DNA from: Rhodopirellula sp. SM50
Lineage (GTDB): Bacteria; Planctomycetota; Planctomycetia; Pirellulales; Pirellulaceae
Length of the DNA: 64,000 bases
Assembly (NCBI RefSeq): GCF_002289565.1
Contig: NZ_NTFY01000062.1
Coordinates: 62,001-126,000 of the forward strand
Direction of reading: 5' to 3'
The notes beneath the pieces are model-generated. The model was given only the letters and a program-made list of their open reading frames with translations, did not search any database and was not told the DNA's origin. This document shows, one piece after another, positions 38,401 to 48,120 of the stretch (position 1 is its first letter; each line of letters begins with the position of its first letter). The position numbers were made by a program, and so were the translations under genes.

Positions 38401-39505
38401 CAACAATTTGAAGCAGATCGATCCGCCGGCCGGGAAAGTTGCTGGTGTTTTGCATCATGACGTACACCAGCGGTCCACCGTCGGTTGGTGCGTCTGCCAC
38501 GTCCACGTCGAGGACAAAGTCCGGCATCGCAATCGCCTCAGGCCGATAACCCGATGAGTCTTTGTACCAGACGATGAGGTGCCGGTGATAATCGGATGTG
38601 ACCAGATCGGTCGTCCCGTCGCCATTGAAATCCGCCGCACCGATGGCAAGAAAACTCCTGTTGCTATCGATACCGACCAGGCTTTCGAGGTCGCCAAAGG
38701 TGCCGTCCCCGTTTCCGCGCTGGACCCAAACCAGATCGGTATCATCCAACACGAAAACAAGGTCATCCTTGCCGTCATCGTCGACATCACCCAAGTCAAA
38801 GTGTCTTACATACGAATCGTTGTTTTGCGACGTCGGCTGCGGTACCAACGTTCCGGTTCCCGTTCCCAATAGAACCCGCGTTTCGCTATGTCGCTGGTTG
38901 GACACGAACACGAAATCGGCAATCCCGTCGCCATTGAGGTCTGACGTTGCTGCCATATCAGCGCTAAAACGAAGCTCCTCGGATTGATAGAGAACGCGGT
39001 CAAATCCCTGCTGCGCATCAAATTCCAGAACTAGCACGCGGTCCAGACAGGCGAACACCACTTCCGACGCCGTATCGCCATTGGTGTCGGCCAGGGCAAA
39101 GTCTTCGTTTGCGCATGTACCGTACGGTGACAGGTCGACGAGATTGCTATACGTCCTGGGTCCCAACGAACCGTCGGGCTGTTGCAGACGCGTCATCAGT
39201 GTCGTGTACGACAGGCTGACGATGTCGGAAAGGCCGTCGCCATTGACGTCTGCGACACGTGTACTTCGTGCCGCCTCTCCCAACGAAAAGTCTCCGTGAT
39301 CACTGGGGACGTCAAAAAGTTGCTGGAGCATCTGATCCTGGGTCGGAACCAAGTTTCCGCCGACCTCGCCGAGCGTCGCCTCCACACGCACGTGCGCGGC
39401 GGATTGATCCATCGGAGCCCACCCAAAGTCAACCGGCGCGACGTCGCCTGCCAGCAGGCGGCGATCTTCAAGCGTTTGAAACCTTCGCGGTGATCGTTTC
39501 TTCAT
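35471..39505 (-). CDS. giant secreted FG-GAP/GEVED protein with C-terminal dockerin-like repeat
   Basis: The protein has 1344 residues from the ATG at 39505. The N-terminus MKKRSPRRFQTLEDRRLLAG is the planctomycete LExRxLLA surface-protein signature. Residues about 60-820 contain many FG-GAP/VCBS calcium loops (VADVNGDGLSDIVSLSY, DLNGDGIADFVFVSN, DVDDDGKDDLVFVLD). Two GEVED-type domains follow (FVNAWIDFNQDGIWSDSEQV, FVNAWLDFNRDGDWDDPGEQ), then a sandwich region and a terminal pair of dockerin-like calcium repeats (YNVDRSESASPLDALIVINE, FVDVSGDSMLSPIDALMVIN). It is probably an exported adhesin or a cohesin-binding surface protein; a classical cleavable signal peptide is not obvious, as is usual for this signature. 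Confidence 0.93.
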   Translation of the reverse strand: MKKRSPRRFQTLEDRRLLAGDVAPVDFGWAPMDQSAAHVRVEATLGEVGGNLVPTQDQMLQQLFDVPSDHGDFSLGEAARSTRVADVNGDGLSDIVSLSYTTLMTRLQQPDGSLGPRTYSNLVDLSPYGTCANEDFALADTNGDTASEVVFACLDRVLVLEFDAQQGFDRVLYQSEELRFSADMAATSDLNGDGIADFVFVSNQRHSETRVLLGTGTGTLVPQPTSQNNDSYVRHFDLGDVDDDGKDDLVFVLDDTDLVWVQRGNGDGTFGDLESLVGIDSNRSFLAIGAADFNGDGTTDLVTSDYHRHLIVWYKDSSGYRPEAIAMPDFVLDVDVADAPTDGGPLVYVMMQNTSNFPGRRIDLLQIVDESSVRRLDTINVPDGSSLRLADINADAIDDVVIQHSTVASVLDVDEAYSFSRLRDVTLFDSPPPISQVAADFDGDRVDDVVYFHRRADHFSMIMGARGLENSSQFEVIRHDLPGSLAIGHAFAADYNSDGFADLIGVPEDGSAAMVRMTGRGDGTFAPPEHLVIQAGATLDGFVVDDVTGDGNVDVVAITERAGEERLQIWRGDGNGDFVYDSDQSVFPSRTLFASERLLDDRLLSLHADGIVRSIELTTDGPTATTEVLFAIDAPEEIHRFLAVNLNGDGIADFVVSRKVYNAPQEVYVSDGSGGYELVELEFSGYAVQLSADDSSGDGVDEVLIEGDRSTLLVYALHGTIVADEAFSAGRSVRSNAAVRVDLNDDGRHDLISIGSGINAEISSRWGRSSDDGSSLKTSKWLVRGQANYFDVDVRGADGVDLFVNAWIDFNQDGIWSDSEQVVVAALVSEIDSQLFSFDVPTDAVLGKTWARIRLSDSPDVGVEGIALDGEVEDYSVEVIDFGLMDFGDAPADFQSDLLSSYPTKLADNGARHLTGGPRMSTLVDPDDDAMPNRFASSEEINDGYVIGTDFVAGETSVLNVPIRGESGFVNAWLDFNRDGDWDDPGEQIVRGHWLNLRSWESVAEYSIPVSLPETLAGQITFLRTRVSSERDLGPTGLAPDGEVIDSGVFVAEPSTSSTPEIVVGTAAHALSTDHPDSSVRFAVHLSRQPDSDHTVHIDHPFQDFLSLSSQSLVFDTDNWNDPQFVTVQQIATAGETTVAELSLVAVDQSGQTVDSETVSVYTARLQGSRASESQVTLAAGETLIAGPQWITGPLVWIEGAFHRQIVRGEDRVIVSGASLWQNPIDRYNVDRSESASPLDALIVINEIARRGDDELALGTPSAFQQANPSFVDVSGDSMLSPIDALMVINYLGRQAADAETEAFDDRDDAAPTSSHVLMEPIGPHVHEPDESQQAIDLAIAGLF

Positions 39506-39615
39506 CGAGAAGTTGGCGGAGTAGTAGCATGCGGAGAGTTGAAGCGGGGGGGTTGAGCATATCTGGCCGGCACGCCGATCGCAATCATCTGCGGTTGCAT
39601 TGCTTGACGTCAAAA

Positions 39616-39711
39616 CCACGCGCCGCTCGCTGACGCGTCCCGCTGGAAGACGCGCCGCTCGCTGACGCGTCCCGCTGGAAGACGCGCCGCTCGCTGACGC
39701 GTCCCGCTGGT
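39616..39711. repeat. three tandem 32-bp units
   Basis: The unit gctcgctgacgcgtcccgct plus ggaagacgcgcc begins at 39625, 39657 and 39689. The core recurs once at 35408. The gap 39506-39829 has no other recognised feature. Confidence 0.92.
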
Positions 39712-39829
39712 GTGTGTGTTTCGGCGCGTGATCTGGCCTCGATCATTTTCCTGGCATCGCTACAATTGGCACCACGATCGGCGATTCCACGATGAATTGA
39801 ACCTGCCCCCGAATGGATTGGTTAACAAC

Positions 39830-42800
39830 ATGACGTTGACAGCGGCCACAAGGAACGAATTTGATTCTGGTGATCGTCGCCGCGGTGACACGGTGGAGAT
39901 GATCGGAAAGGTTCAATTGGTCGATGTCGGAAAACTGGGGGTGCGTGCCGAAGTCGAGGGATCGATGGGCGGCACCTACGAGGTCCTGCTCGATTTCAGT
40001 GAACTCGTCGATTCCTCTCTGGGCGTCTCGTGCGACTGCCCGAGGTTTGCCGATGGGTTCAACTGCAAACACCTTTGGGCGACGATCGCAAAGTTCGATC
40101 TGCTCTACCCCAGCCCCTTCGTGGACATCGACACGCTGGATCTATTCGAGGTCGACGACGTATTGATCGGAGACGCATTGACGTCGAGAATCGCGAGCCG
40201 CGTGTCTGGGGCTGTGAGGGGTGCGAAAAAAGCGGTGTCCGGTTCGAAAACCCAGCCACCGCGCAAAACCCAGCCGCGAGACTGGAAGTCACAACTGGTC
40301 GGCATCGCGAGTTCGCTGACCGCTTCGCCCCGCCCCTGCCCGTTGGGCTTGCCCTCCAAACATCAGCCCGATTCGATTCAACAAGCTCAACACTGGTTTG
40401 TTTTTTCCATCTCTGATCCCGCCAATACCGACGCGCTGCGCGTCGCCTCGATGCAGAGTTACCGCAAGGCAGACGGCGATTGGAGCCGGCCGACCTCTGT
40501 CGAACTGCTGGACTCGGACATCGCCGATCTAAGCGACCCCCAAGAACGGCACGCGTTGGCCATGCTGGAACCTGTCAGGGAAACCAACGGCTATCGCTTC
40601 TACGGGAATTATCGCCAGGGCCATCGATTGTTCTCCGTCGAGCCGCTGTTGGTGCGGGAATCGCTCGAAGCCTTGCATGCCACCGGACGGCTGGCCTGGA
40701 AACTCGGTGATTCCAAACAACACTTTGAAGACGCCCGCCCGGTCGACGACGCTTCGGTTGCGGAGTCGACGACGATGCGGTTGCGAGTCGCGCCCGATCC
40801 CGATCAACCGTCCAAGTTGATCGTCACGCCAGAATTGGTCGTTCCCGACGTCGGGGTCTGTTCGATCGAGCAACTGATGTGGTCGTCGACGATCGGTTGC
40901 GCGCTGCTGCAAATCGACTCGGAGCCGACGGCTGTTGATGACGACGCGGAATCCAGCGATCCGCAAGAGACGCTCCGTACCCGCCTGGTTCGGATCACTC
41001 CCAATGATTGTCGTCGGATTCGGGCGTGGCAACAGACGCCATCGATCCGGGTGCCGCGCAAAAGTTTGAAAAGCCTGTTGGCAGAACTATCCACACACCA
41101 CGGCGACGTTGATCTGGTCTTGGATGATTCCCTGGAAATTCCAACACGCATCGACGAACCGTCGGCGCACTGCTTGCTGGAACAGCGCGAACCCAAGGCG
41201 ACCGACTTCACCGTTTCGATGTCGATCCAGTATCCGAATCGAGACTTGGCGTTAGACTCCACGGCACGGTGGTGGTTCGACGATGATGCCGGCGCCGTGC
41301 AGCTTCGCAACTGGGACGCCGAACGGAATTGGTTGTCAAAGCTGGACCACGACGTGCTGGACTTTTCAATCGATCGCTATTCGTCCAATGTAAGTCTGGC
41401 TCCCGATCGGTTCCTGACGGTCGTCGAATCGTTGCGTGAATCGGGATGGAGCGTGACGGCCAACGGCGCGCCGCTGCGGATCGCATCCGACATCGACATT
41501 CAAATCACCAGCGGTGTCGACTGGTTTGACCTGGACGCGGAAGTGAGCTTCGAGACGATCAACGCTTCGCTGCCCAAGTTGTTGGAAGCGCTTCAAACGG
41601 GTGCACCCACCATCCAACTGGACGACGGCACGGTCGGGATGTTGCCTAAAGATTGGTTGTCCAAATTCGTCGGGATTCGCGAATCGGGACAAGAACACGA
41701 CGGTTCGATTCGCTTTCACCGATCCCAAGGCCTGTTGTTGGACCTGTTGTTGGAAGAACAAGGCGGTGTCAAACGCGACCGCGACTTTTCAAAGTTCCTG
41801 CGTCAGGTGAAATCGTTCGACGGCATCAAGCCGGCCGCCCCGCCGAAGACCTTTGCGGGCGAGTTGCGTGATTATCAACGGACCGGATTGGGATGGTTGC
41901 GGTTTCTGCAAAAATTCGGCTTCGGCGGTTGCCTGGCCGACGACATGGGACTGGGGAAAACGATTCAAGTGCTGGCGCTGCTTGAGGCGCGTCGAAAACG
42001 GCGTCTGCCCAAGGGACAAACGCGCAACCCGTCGATCGTCGTGGTTCCAAAAAGCTTGGTGTTCAATTGGCTGGACGAAGCATCAAAGTTCACGCCTAAA
42101 TTGCGCGTCCGCAATCACACCGGAACCGATCGAAAATCCGATTGGGACGCCTTTGCCGAGTCCCCCGATTCGATCGATGTCCTGTTGACCACGTACGGCA
42201 CGATGCGTATCGACGCGCCGCTGTTGGCGCAGATGCAATTCGACTACGCCATCTTGGACGAGGCCCAAGCGATCAAGAACCCGAAGAGTCTGGTCGCCAG
42301 GGCGTCACGATTGCTGCCCGCCGAACACCGCTTGGCGATGACGGGGACTCCGATCGAAAACCACTTGGGCGACTTGTGGTCCTTGTTCGATTTTCTGAAT
42401 CCGGGAATGCTTGCCAACGCCAAGCCCTCGTCGGGTCAGTTGCCTGACCTGGAAGACGAGGCGCAACGCCGGCACGTCGAACGTCTGGGGAAGTCGCTGC
42501 AACCGTTCATCCTGCGTCGCACCAAGTCGGAAGTCTTGACGGAACTGCCGGAGAAGGTCGAGCAGACCTTGGCGTGCTCGATCGACAAGAAACAACGCAA
42601 ACTATACGACGAACTGCGGGAGCACTATCGCGTCCACCTGAGCAACAAGGTGAAGGAACTCGGTTTGAAGAAAGCCAAGATCCATGTGCTCGAAGCGTTG
42701 TTGCGATTGCGCCAGGCCGCGTGTGATCCGCGGTTGATCCATCCCGATTGCGGCGTGCGAGGGGCCAAAATCGAAGAACTGCTCGAACGCTTGGACGAGC

Positions 42801-43267
42801 TTCATCGCGAAGGCCGCAAGGCACTCGTGTTTTCGCAATTCACTTCGCTGTTGGGGCTGCTGAAACAAGATCTGGATCAACGGGGCTGGAACTACGAATA
42901 CCTGGACGGCAAAACGCGAAAACGTGCCGAGAAGGTGCGGCGTTTCCAAAACGATCCCGAATGCCAATTGTTTTTGATCAGCTTGAAGGCCGGCGGCAAC
43001 GGTTTGAACCTGACGGCGGCCGAGTACGTGTTCATCTTGGATCCCTGGTGGAACCCGGCCGTGGAAGCCCAGGCGATCGATCGTGCCCATCGCATGGGAC
43101 AGACCCAGAGCGTGAACGCCTATCGAATGATCTGCAGCGAGACCGTGGAAGAGAAGATCGTCGAGTTGCAAAAGTCCAAATGCAATCTGGCCGATGCCAT
43201 CGTCAGCCAAAACAAATCGCTGATCGGACAACTGACGGCCCAAGACCTGCAAGACCTGCTGGGATAA
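39830..43267 (+). CDS. SNF2-family ATPase with N-terminal SWIM zinc finger
   Basis: The protein has 1145 residues from the ATG at 39830. A SWIM-type zinc finger at about residues 65-85 reads CDCPRFADGFNCKHLWA (CxC...CxH). A long middle region of unknown fold follows, then the SNF2 motor: GCLADDMGLGKTIQVLALLE (motif I), the DEAQ variant of motif II in YAILDEAQAIKNP, RLAMTGTPIENHLGDLWSLF, and the C-terminal lobe with ALVFSQFTSLLGLLKQDLDQ and QAIDRAHRMGQTQSVNAYR (motif VI). Bacterial SWIM-SNF2 proteins are double-stranded-DNA translocases of unclear cellular role. It stands alone, without a methylase or nuclease neighbour, so it does not look like part of a DISARM-like defence locus. Confidence 0.95.
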   Translation: MTLTAATRNEFDSGDRRRGDTVEMIGKVQLVDVGKLGVRAEVEGSMGGTYEVLLDFSELVDSSLGVSCDCPRFADGFNCKHLWATIAKFDLLYPSPFVDIDTLDLFEVDDVLIGDALTSRIASRVSGAVRGAKKAVSGSKTQPPRKTQPRDWKSQLVGIASSLTASPRPCPLGLPSKHQPDSIQQAQHWFVFSISDPANTDALRVASMQSYRKADGDWSRPTSVELLDSDIADLSDPQERHALAMLEPVRETNGYRFYGNYRQGHRLFSVEPLLVRESLEALHATGRLAWKLGDSKQHFEDARPVDDASVAESTTMRLRVAPDPDQPSKLIVTPELVVPDVGVCSIEQLMWSSTIGCALLQIDSEPTAVDDDAESSDPQETLRTRLVRITPNDCRRIRAWQQTPSIRVPRKSLKSLLAELSTHHGDVDLVLDDSLEIPTRIDEPSAHCLLEQREPKATDFTVSMSIQYPNRDLALDSTARWWFDDDAGAVQLRNWDAERNWLSKLDHDVLDFSIDRYSSNVSLAPDRFLTVVESLRESGWSVTANGAPLRIASDIDIQITSGVDWFDLDAEVSFETINASLPKLLEALQTGAPTIQLDDGTVGMLPKDWLSKFVGIRESGQEHDGSIRFHRSQGLLLDLLLEEQGGVKRDRDFSKFLRQVKSFDGIKPAAPPKTFAGELRDYQRTGLGWLRFLQKFGFGGCLADDMGLGKTIQVLALLEARRKRRLPKGQTRNPSIVVVPKSLVFNWLDEASKFTPKLRVRNHTGTDRKSDWDAFAESPDSIDVLLTTYGTMRIDAPLLAQMQFDYAILDEAQAIKNPKSLVARASRLLPAEHRLAMTGTPIENHLGDLWSLFDFLNPGMLANAKPSSGQLPDLEDEAQRRHVERLGKSLQPFILRRTKSEVLTELPEKVEQTLACSIDKKQRKLYDELREHYRVHLSNKVKELGLKKAKIHVLEALLRLRQAACDPRLIHPDCGVRGAKIEELLERLDELHREGRKALVFSQFTSLLGLLKQDLDQRGWNYEYLDGKTRKRAEKVRRFQNDPECQLFLISLKAGGNGLNLTAAEYVFILDPWWNPAVEAQAIDRAHRMGQTQSVNAYRMICSETVEEKIVELQKSKCNLADAIVSQNKSLIGQLTAQDLQDLLG

Positions 43268-43491
43268 TCGCAGTCCATCGGATGGTCTGCAGCGAAACCG
43301 GTTCAGCTACCGTTGGTGTTCAGCCTCGAGGTGCTCGGCGGGGCCGTTTGGTAACGGTGGGAGATGGCAGAAAAACTGTGGGGCAAAAAAATGGGGCGGG
43401 ACCGTTGGGAGAGGGGCGACAAGAAAATTGGTGACAAGAAAATAGGGTGCAGCGGTGGTCCACGCATCCGCGATAAATCACTGCCTACTGC

Positions 43492-44184
43492 CTACTCATT
43501 TACAGCATCGATCCTCAAATCGTCGACTCCCTCGTCCCAAACGATGACCTGCTCGTCGCCTTCAACTAAATGGCCGGCAATCGTGTCCATCACGCGACGA
43601 GCGAATTCGGGGCTGTCGTTGGGGCCTTGAATGAAACAGGGCCTGCCATCGCGACCGAATTGAAACGTGCGGGTGCACTGCGATTCGTCGACATCGTGCC
43701 AGATGCCACTGATTCGCTCGTAGTCGCGATGGGGGGCCAGTCCGAACTGTTTCGCCCATTCGACCGAGTCGGTCACCAATTTCTTGCCCACCACGGGATC
43801 GCACTTGGCGACGTTCCCCGCCGACCGCAACCGGCGAAGATGATCGGAAAATTGGCTTGGCGTGACCAAGTTTGCAAACGAGTCTTTGACGCCCATGCAA
43901 TACATGTCGACCAAGAAACAGGCGAACACCAGCCTCCCATCCGGGATCGGGCGGGTGACCAAGACACCACCGATGCCAGCGTCCAGGTCCTGTTCTGAGA
44001 GGTTGTCGTCAAGAATCGAGCCGGAAACATAGCATTGGCTGATCTTGGATCGTGCTGCGATCGCAATCTGGCCCGCCACGGAACTCATCGCATTCTTCTC
44101 CGCCGCCAATCGCTTCCGTTTGGCGATTTCTTTGCTGCGTTTTTTCGCCAGCTTCTTTTGACGACTCTGTTCCGTTTTCGCCAT
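43492..44184 (-). CDS. conserved hypothetical protein
   Basis: The protein has 230 residues from the ATG at 44184. The N-terminus is strongly basic (MAKTEQSRQKKLAKKRSKEI, then AKRKRLAAEKN), suggesting nucleic-acid or ribosome contact. The remainder is globular with GGVLVTRPIPDGRLVFACFL, VDMYCMGVKDSFANLVTPSQ and a C-terminal acidic end. It has no signal peptide and no transmembrane segment. No family was recognised. Confidence 0.78.
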   Translation of the reverse strand: MAKTEQSRQKKLAKKRSKEIAKRKRLAAEKNAMSSVAGQIAIAARSKISQCYVSGSILDDNLSEQDLDAGIGGVLVTRPIPDGRLVFACFLVDMYCMGVKDSFANLVTPSQFSDHLRRLRSAGNVAKCDPVVGKKLVTDSVEWAKQFGLAPHRDYERISGIWHDVDESQCTRTFQFGRDGRPCFIQGPNDSPEFARRVMDTIAGHLVEGDEQVIVWDEGVDDLRIDAVNE

Positions 44185-44572
44185 CGTGGTATCTCCATAG
44201 GAACGGTGGGAATCATTTTGCGGTCGTAAACACGCCGATCGATTTCGAATTTGACCGTTGCGGTTGTCGGTTTGTCCAGCCCAGTCTCCGGCCTGTTGTC
44301 CAGGCCAGAGCGAACGCGTCGCGGCAATCGAAATCGCACGGTCCGGGAGGCATTCCAACGACCCGATGGAACTGTCCAGCTGCCACTGTCGTCAAATTGC
44401 GTCCTATCTTGTGCAGAGAGTGGGTTTCTGTGCGGCGATTGTTAGAGTAGCAGAGTTTTCCAGCCGTTCGTACCGATCCATGATCAAGCGGTGCTCGCCA
44501 GAGGTCAGCGAAGCAACGTCGCGGCTAAGATGAGACGGTGATCACGCGTGCACGGACATTGAGAGGCAAAGC
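44185..44572. other. divergent intergenic region, nothing recognised
   Basis: The space separates the hypothetical gene from the sigma-factor gene. No repeat, RNA or clear promoter was identified. Confidence 0.5.
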
Positions 44573-45265
44573 ATGACCAGTATTTCCATCGACCGAACCG
44601 ACACGACCGAAATCGACGTCCCGCAATTGCTGTGCGCGGCTCGTCAGGATGCGGCTCGTCAGGATGCGGCCGGTCAGGAGGCCGACGTCGTTGACGCGGA
44701 GGCACTCGGGCAACTGCTGCAGCTGTACCGCAATTATCTGACGATTCTGGCGACCACACAACTCGATCGCCGGCTGCGGCGGCGGATGAGTCCGTCCGAT
44801 CTGGTCCAGGACACCATGCTGGCGGCCCATCGCGATTTCCGGTCCTTTCGAGGGGTCAGCGAGCCGGAGTTGCTGTGTTGGTTAAGACAAATCTTGGTGA
44901 ACTGTCTGCGTGATGCCGTCGACATGCATTTGAACGCGCAAAAACGCGACATGCGGCGCGAAGTGTCGATTGAACAGGTCGGCGCCACGCTGGACAAAAG
45001 TGCCTGTCAGCTCGCCAACGTGCTGGCCGATCGCGGGCCCTCGCCGAGCGAGCCGGCCAGGCGGCGCGAGCGTGCGGTCGAGCTGGCCGATCAACTGGCA
45101 AAGCTTCGCCCGGAGTACCGCGACGTGATCGTGCTACGCAATTTGCAGGGACTCTCGTTCAACGAAATCGCCGACCGACTCGATCGTCGCCCCGGCACGG
45201 TTCGCATGCTGTGGTTGCGGGCGATGGACAAGTTCAAACAGACTTACGACCATCCCCGAGCGTAA
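44573..45265 (+). CDS. ECF-type RNA polymerase sigma factor
   Basis: The protein has 230 residues; GAGAGG precedes the ATG at a good distance. Region 2 is visible as RRRMSPSDLVQDTMLAAHRD with FRGVSEPELLCWLRQILVNC, and region 4 as KLRPEYRDVIVLRNLQGLSF with NEIADRLDRRPGTVRMLWLR. The N-terminus carries an Ala/Gln/Asp-rich stretch encoded by a 15-bp tandem duplication (QDAARQDAAGQ). No anti-sigma factor is adjacent. A Ser/Thr kinase follows 12 bases later, the arrangement of the planctomycete kinase-linked ECF groups, so phosphorylation may control it. Confidence 0.92.
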   Translation: MTSISIDRTDTTEIDVPQLLCAARQDAARQDAAGQEADVVDAEALGQLLQLYRNYLTILATTQLDRRLRRRMSPSDLVQDTMLAAHRDFRSFRGVSEPELLCWLRQILVNCLRDAVDMHLNAQKRDMRREVSIEQVGATLDKSACQLANVLADRGPSPSEPARRRERAVELADQLAKLRPEYRDVIVLRNLQGLSFNEIADRLDRRPGTVRMLWLRAMDKFKQTYDHPRA

Positions 45266-45277
45266 CGACCAAGCGAC

Positions 45278-48070
45278 GTGTTGGACTATTCTTCGATTTC
45301 CGATTTAAGCGTCGAACCTGCGGCGACACGGCACCTGTCCGAAGCCCAAAAGGATCGGATGACGTTGTTGCTGGACCGTTACCTGTCGGCATTGGAACAG
45401 GGTGTTCCGCCGCCACTGGAGGATCTGGCGGTCGACGATCCGGAGCTGGTTCATCCGCTGCGTTGCTACATCAATGGGCTGGAAGATCTGCATCAGATCG
45501 CAGCCGGGTTCACGCCGCAATCCGATGCCGATCGCGGCGACGCAATCGATGGAGGTTGCGACGACGAACGCTTGTTGGGCGATTTTCGATTACTGGAGGA
45601 AGTCGGCCGCGGTGGCATGGGAGTCGTCTATCGTGCGCGACAGTTGTCGTTGGACCGAACCGTTGCGATCAAATTATTGCCTTTTGCGGCCGTCCTGGAC
45701 GCTCGTCAAATTGCTCGCTTCAAAAACGAAGCTCACGCGGCGGCGCAGCTGAATCATCCCCACATCGTGCCGGTCTACACCGTCGGCGTTCAGCGTGGCG
45801 TCCACTACTACGCGATGCAGTACATCGAGGGACACTCACTCGATGCGGTGATTGCAAAACAATCCGACCGTGGGCAGATGCCTGACATCGACGTCACGTT
45901 GCAACGAGCGATCGACGTCGCCCATGCACTGCACGCTGCCCACGAGTTTGGCGTCGTGCACCGGGATGTGAAACCGTCCAATTTGATCTTGGACAACGAC
46001 GATAAAATCTGGGTGACCGATTTCGGATTGGCACGTTGTCAGACCGACGCCAGCATGACGAAGACGGGTGACATCGTCGGAACGATGAAGTACATGAGTC
46101 CCGAACAGGCTCGTGGCGAATCGGCAATCATCGACGGACGGACCGACGTCTATTCGTTGGGTGCGACGGTGTACGAGATGCTGTGCTTGCGTCCGGCACA
46201 TGATGGCAACGACACGCCGGCGGTGCTGCGCCAAATCGGTGAACGCTCGCCCGCCCCGCTGCGGACGATCCGCAAAGACATTCCCGGGGACCTGGAAACC
46301 GTGGTTGCCAAAGCGATGTCCAAGTCCCGTGACAACCGGTACGAAACCGCGTTGCAATTCGCCGAAGACATGCAGCGCGTCTTGCGTGGCGAACCCACCG
46401 TCGCACGACCGCCGACGATGATCGACCGGTTGTCTCATTGGGCACACGCCCATCGCAAGATGGTCGCCACGACGTTTGTATTTGGACTGCTTTCCGTCCT
46501 CGGGCTCTCGGTCAGCATCGCGATGGTTGCCGCGGCGAAACAGGAATCTGACGCCAACGCGGTGCTGGCCAAACGCAGCGACGCCCTCGCCCGCGCGACG
46601 GTCGATCGCCTGGGCGCGCAAATGGCAGAACTGCTGTCCGAGATCCCTGCGGCCAGTTCCGTGCGCCAACAACTGCTCCGCGAGACGCTGAACTATTACC
46701 AGGCGTTCGCCAACCAGGCCGACGACGATGTCAGCTTGACCAAAGACTTGGCGATCACCTACGGCAAGATCGGATCGTTACAAAACGAAATCGGCTCGCC
46801 CGGCGAAGCGATCGAGTCATTACAAGAGTCGATGCGGTTGTTTCAACAGTTGTCGGTCAGCGACCAAGACAGCCGGTCGATCAATCACCAGCTGGCGACC
46901 AGCGAAAACAATTTGGCATTGGCGTTGGAACGCGCCGGCCAATACCGAGACGCCCAACTGCACTACGAATCCGCAATCCAGCGTTGGCAATCGCTTGTCG
47001 ACGACGCCCCCCAGGACGTGGAAACCCGCGCGGGATTGGCGATGTCGCTCGGCAACTTTGCATTGTTGTTGAGCAAGACCGATCGCTTGGACCAAGCCGA
47101 AGCGATGTTTCAACGCAGTTTGATGATTGCTCAAGACGAACCGCAAAACGAGGTGTTGGTCAAGCAACTTGCGTCGACCTACCAGAATCTCAGCGGATTG
47201 TTGGCCGAACGCGATCCGCAGCGGGCGGTCGGCTATGCCCGAGCCGCCCTGGAGCATCAGATGCAGGAACTGTCCGACGACCACGCCAGTCCCACGTCAG
47301 CCGGCCGTGTCGCGTTGACGATGAACAGTTTAGGCGCGGCCCAATCGGCCAGCGGAAACTTAGACGCCGCGATCGAATCCTACCGCCAAGCCGCTCAGAT
47401 CCAGCAACAATTGATCGAGCGCTGGCCGGACGAGTTGACCTACCAACGCGACTTGGCCGTCACGCAAAACAACCTCGGCATGGCGTTGGCCTCACAAGAC
47501 CAATTCGACGCGGCGAGGCAGGCCTTTGACCATGCATTGAAGTACCAAGTCGGCTTGACCGAAGTGTTCGACGATGACGCAGAGCTGCAAAGTACCCTGG
47601 GCGGAATCTACAACAACCACGCCTTTGTGTTGGAGCAATTGGGGCGTCCGCATCAAGCACTGAACTCCTATCGACTGGCAGTCGAGCATCAACACTTGGC
47701 CCATCTGGTGGCCCCGGAAGTCCCACGCTATCGCGACTACCTGAGTAAGCATTTTTTCAATTGCGGCAGGCTGTTGCGGGAGGGCCGAAACTTCCGCGAT
47801 GCGATCGAGTTCGCGCTCCGTCGACGCCAATTGTGGCTCGACGACGGTGAACGTCTGGCCGGTGTCGCCGAAGAGTTTTTGACGACCGCGTTGCTGATCG
47901 ATCGCAGGGGTGCCACGCCAGAGGGCCAGCTGACGAAGTCTGATTGTGTCGACTATGCCAACGAGACGCTACGGTTGGCGATCCAGGCAGGCTATCGAGA
48001 CGACACCGACTTGCTCGATCGTCCAGAGTTCGCGGAATTGCTGCAAAAGCAACCTCTCGACGAAACATGA
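45278..48070 (+). CDS. transmembrane Ser/Thr protein kinase with TPR tail
   Basis: The protein has 930 residues starting with GTG at 45278. After a helical N-terminal part, the kinase domain spans about residues 100-370: EVGRGGMGVVYRARQL (P-loop), Lys in VAIKLLPF (near 132), HRDVKPSNLIL, and DFGLARC. All catalytic residues are present. One transmembrane helix (VATTFVFGLLSVLGLSVSIA) lies near 400, and the distal part carries TPR-type helices (SENNLALALERAGQYRDAQL, AVTQNNLGMALASQDQFDAA). It probably acts with the adjacent ECF sigma factor; the signal is unknown. Confidence 0.95.
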   Translation: MLDYSSISDLSVEPAATRHLSEAQKDRMTLLLDRYLSALEQGVPPPLEDLAVDDPELVHPLRCYINGLEDLHQIAAGFTPQSDADRGDAIDGGCDDERLLGDFRLLEEVGRGGMGVVYRARQLSLDRTVAIKLLPFAAVLDARQIARFKNEAHAAAQLNHPHIVPVYTVGVQRGVHYYAMQYIEGHSLDAVIAKQSDRGQMPDIDVTLQRAIDVAHALHAAHEFGVVHRDVKPSNLILDNDDKIWVTDFGLARCQTDASMTKTGDIVGTMKYMSPEQARGESAIIDGRTDVYSLGATVYEMLCLRPAHDGNDTPAVLRQIGERSPAPLRTIRKDIPGDLETVVAKAMSKSRDNRYETALQFAEDMQRVLRGEPTVARPPTMIDRLSHWAHAHRKMVATTFVFGLLSVLGLSVSIAMVAAAKQESDANAVLAKRSDALARATVDRLGAQMAELLSEIPAASSVRQQLLRETLNYYQAFANQADDDVSLTKDLAITYGKIGSLQNEIGSPGEAIESLQESMRLFQQLSVSDQDSRSINHQLATSENNLALALERAGQYRDAQLHYESAIQRWQSLVDDAPQDVETRAGLAMSLGNFALLLSKTDRLDQAEAMFQRSLMIAQDEPQNEVLVKQLASTYQNLSGLLAERDPQRAVGYARAALEHQMQELSDDHASPTSAGRVALTMNSLGAAQSASGNLDAAIESYRQAAQIQQQLIERWPDELTYQRDLAVTQNNLGMALASQDQFDAARQAFDHALKYQVGLTEVFDDDAELQSTLGGIYNNHAFVLEQLGRPHQALNSYRLAVEHQHLAHLVAPEVPRYRDYLSKHFFNCGRLLREGRNFRDAIEFALRRRQLWLDDGERLAGVAEEFLTTALLIDRRGATPEGQLTKSDCVDYANETLRLAIQAGYRDDTDLLDRPEFAELLQKQPLDET

Positions 48071-48120
48071 CAAACTAATCTTCAACGCGGTTTCTTGTTC
48101 AACCGATCCAGACGCCCCCC

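Noticed and set aside
37439-38557. 372-codon plus-strand ORF
   Set aside because: It is antisense to the FG-GAP repeats; its repetitive Asp/Val/Arg pattern reflects the repeats on the other strand.
39830-43267. Defence-island interpretation of the SWIM-SNF2 gene
   Set aside because: No methylase, nuclease, phospholipase or toxin gene lies beside it; neighbours are surface and hypothetical genes.
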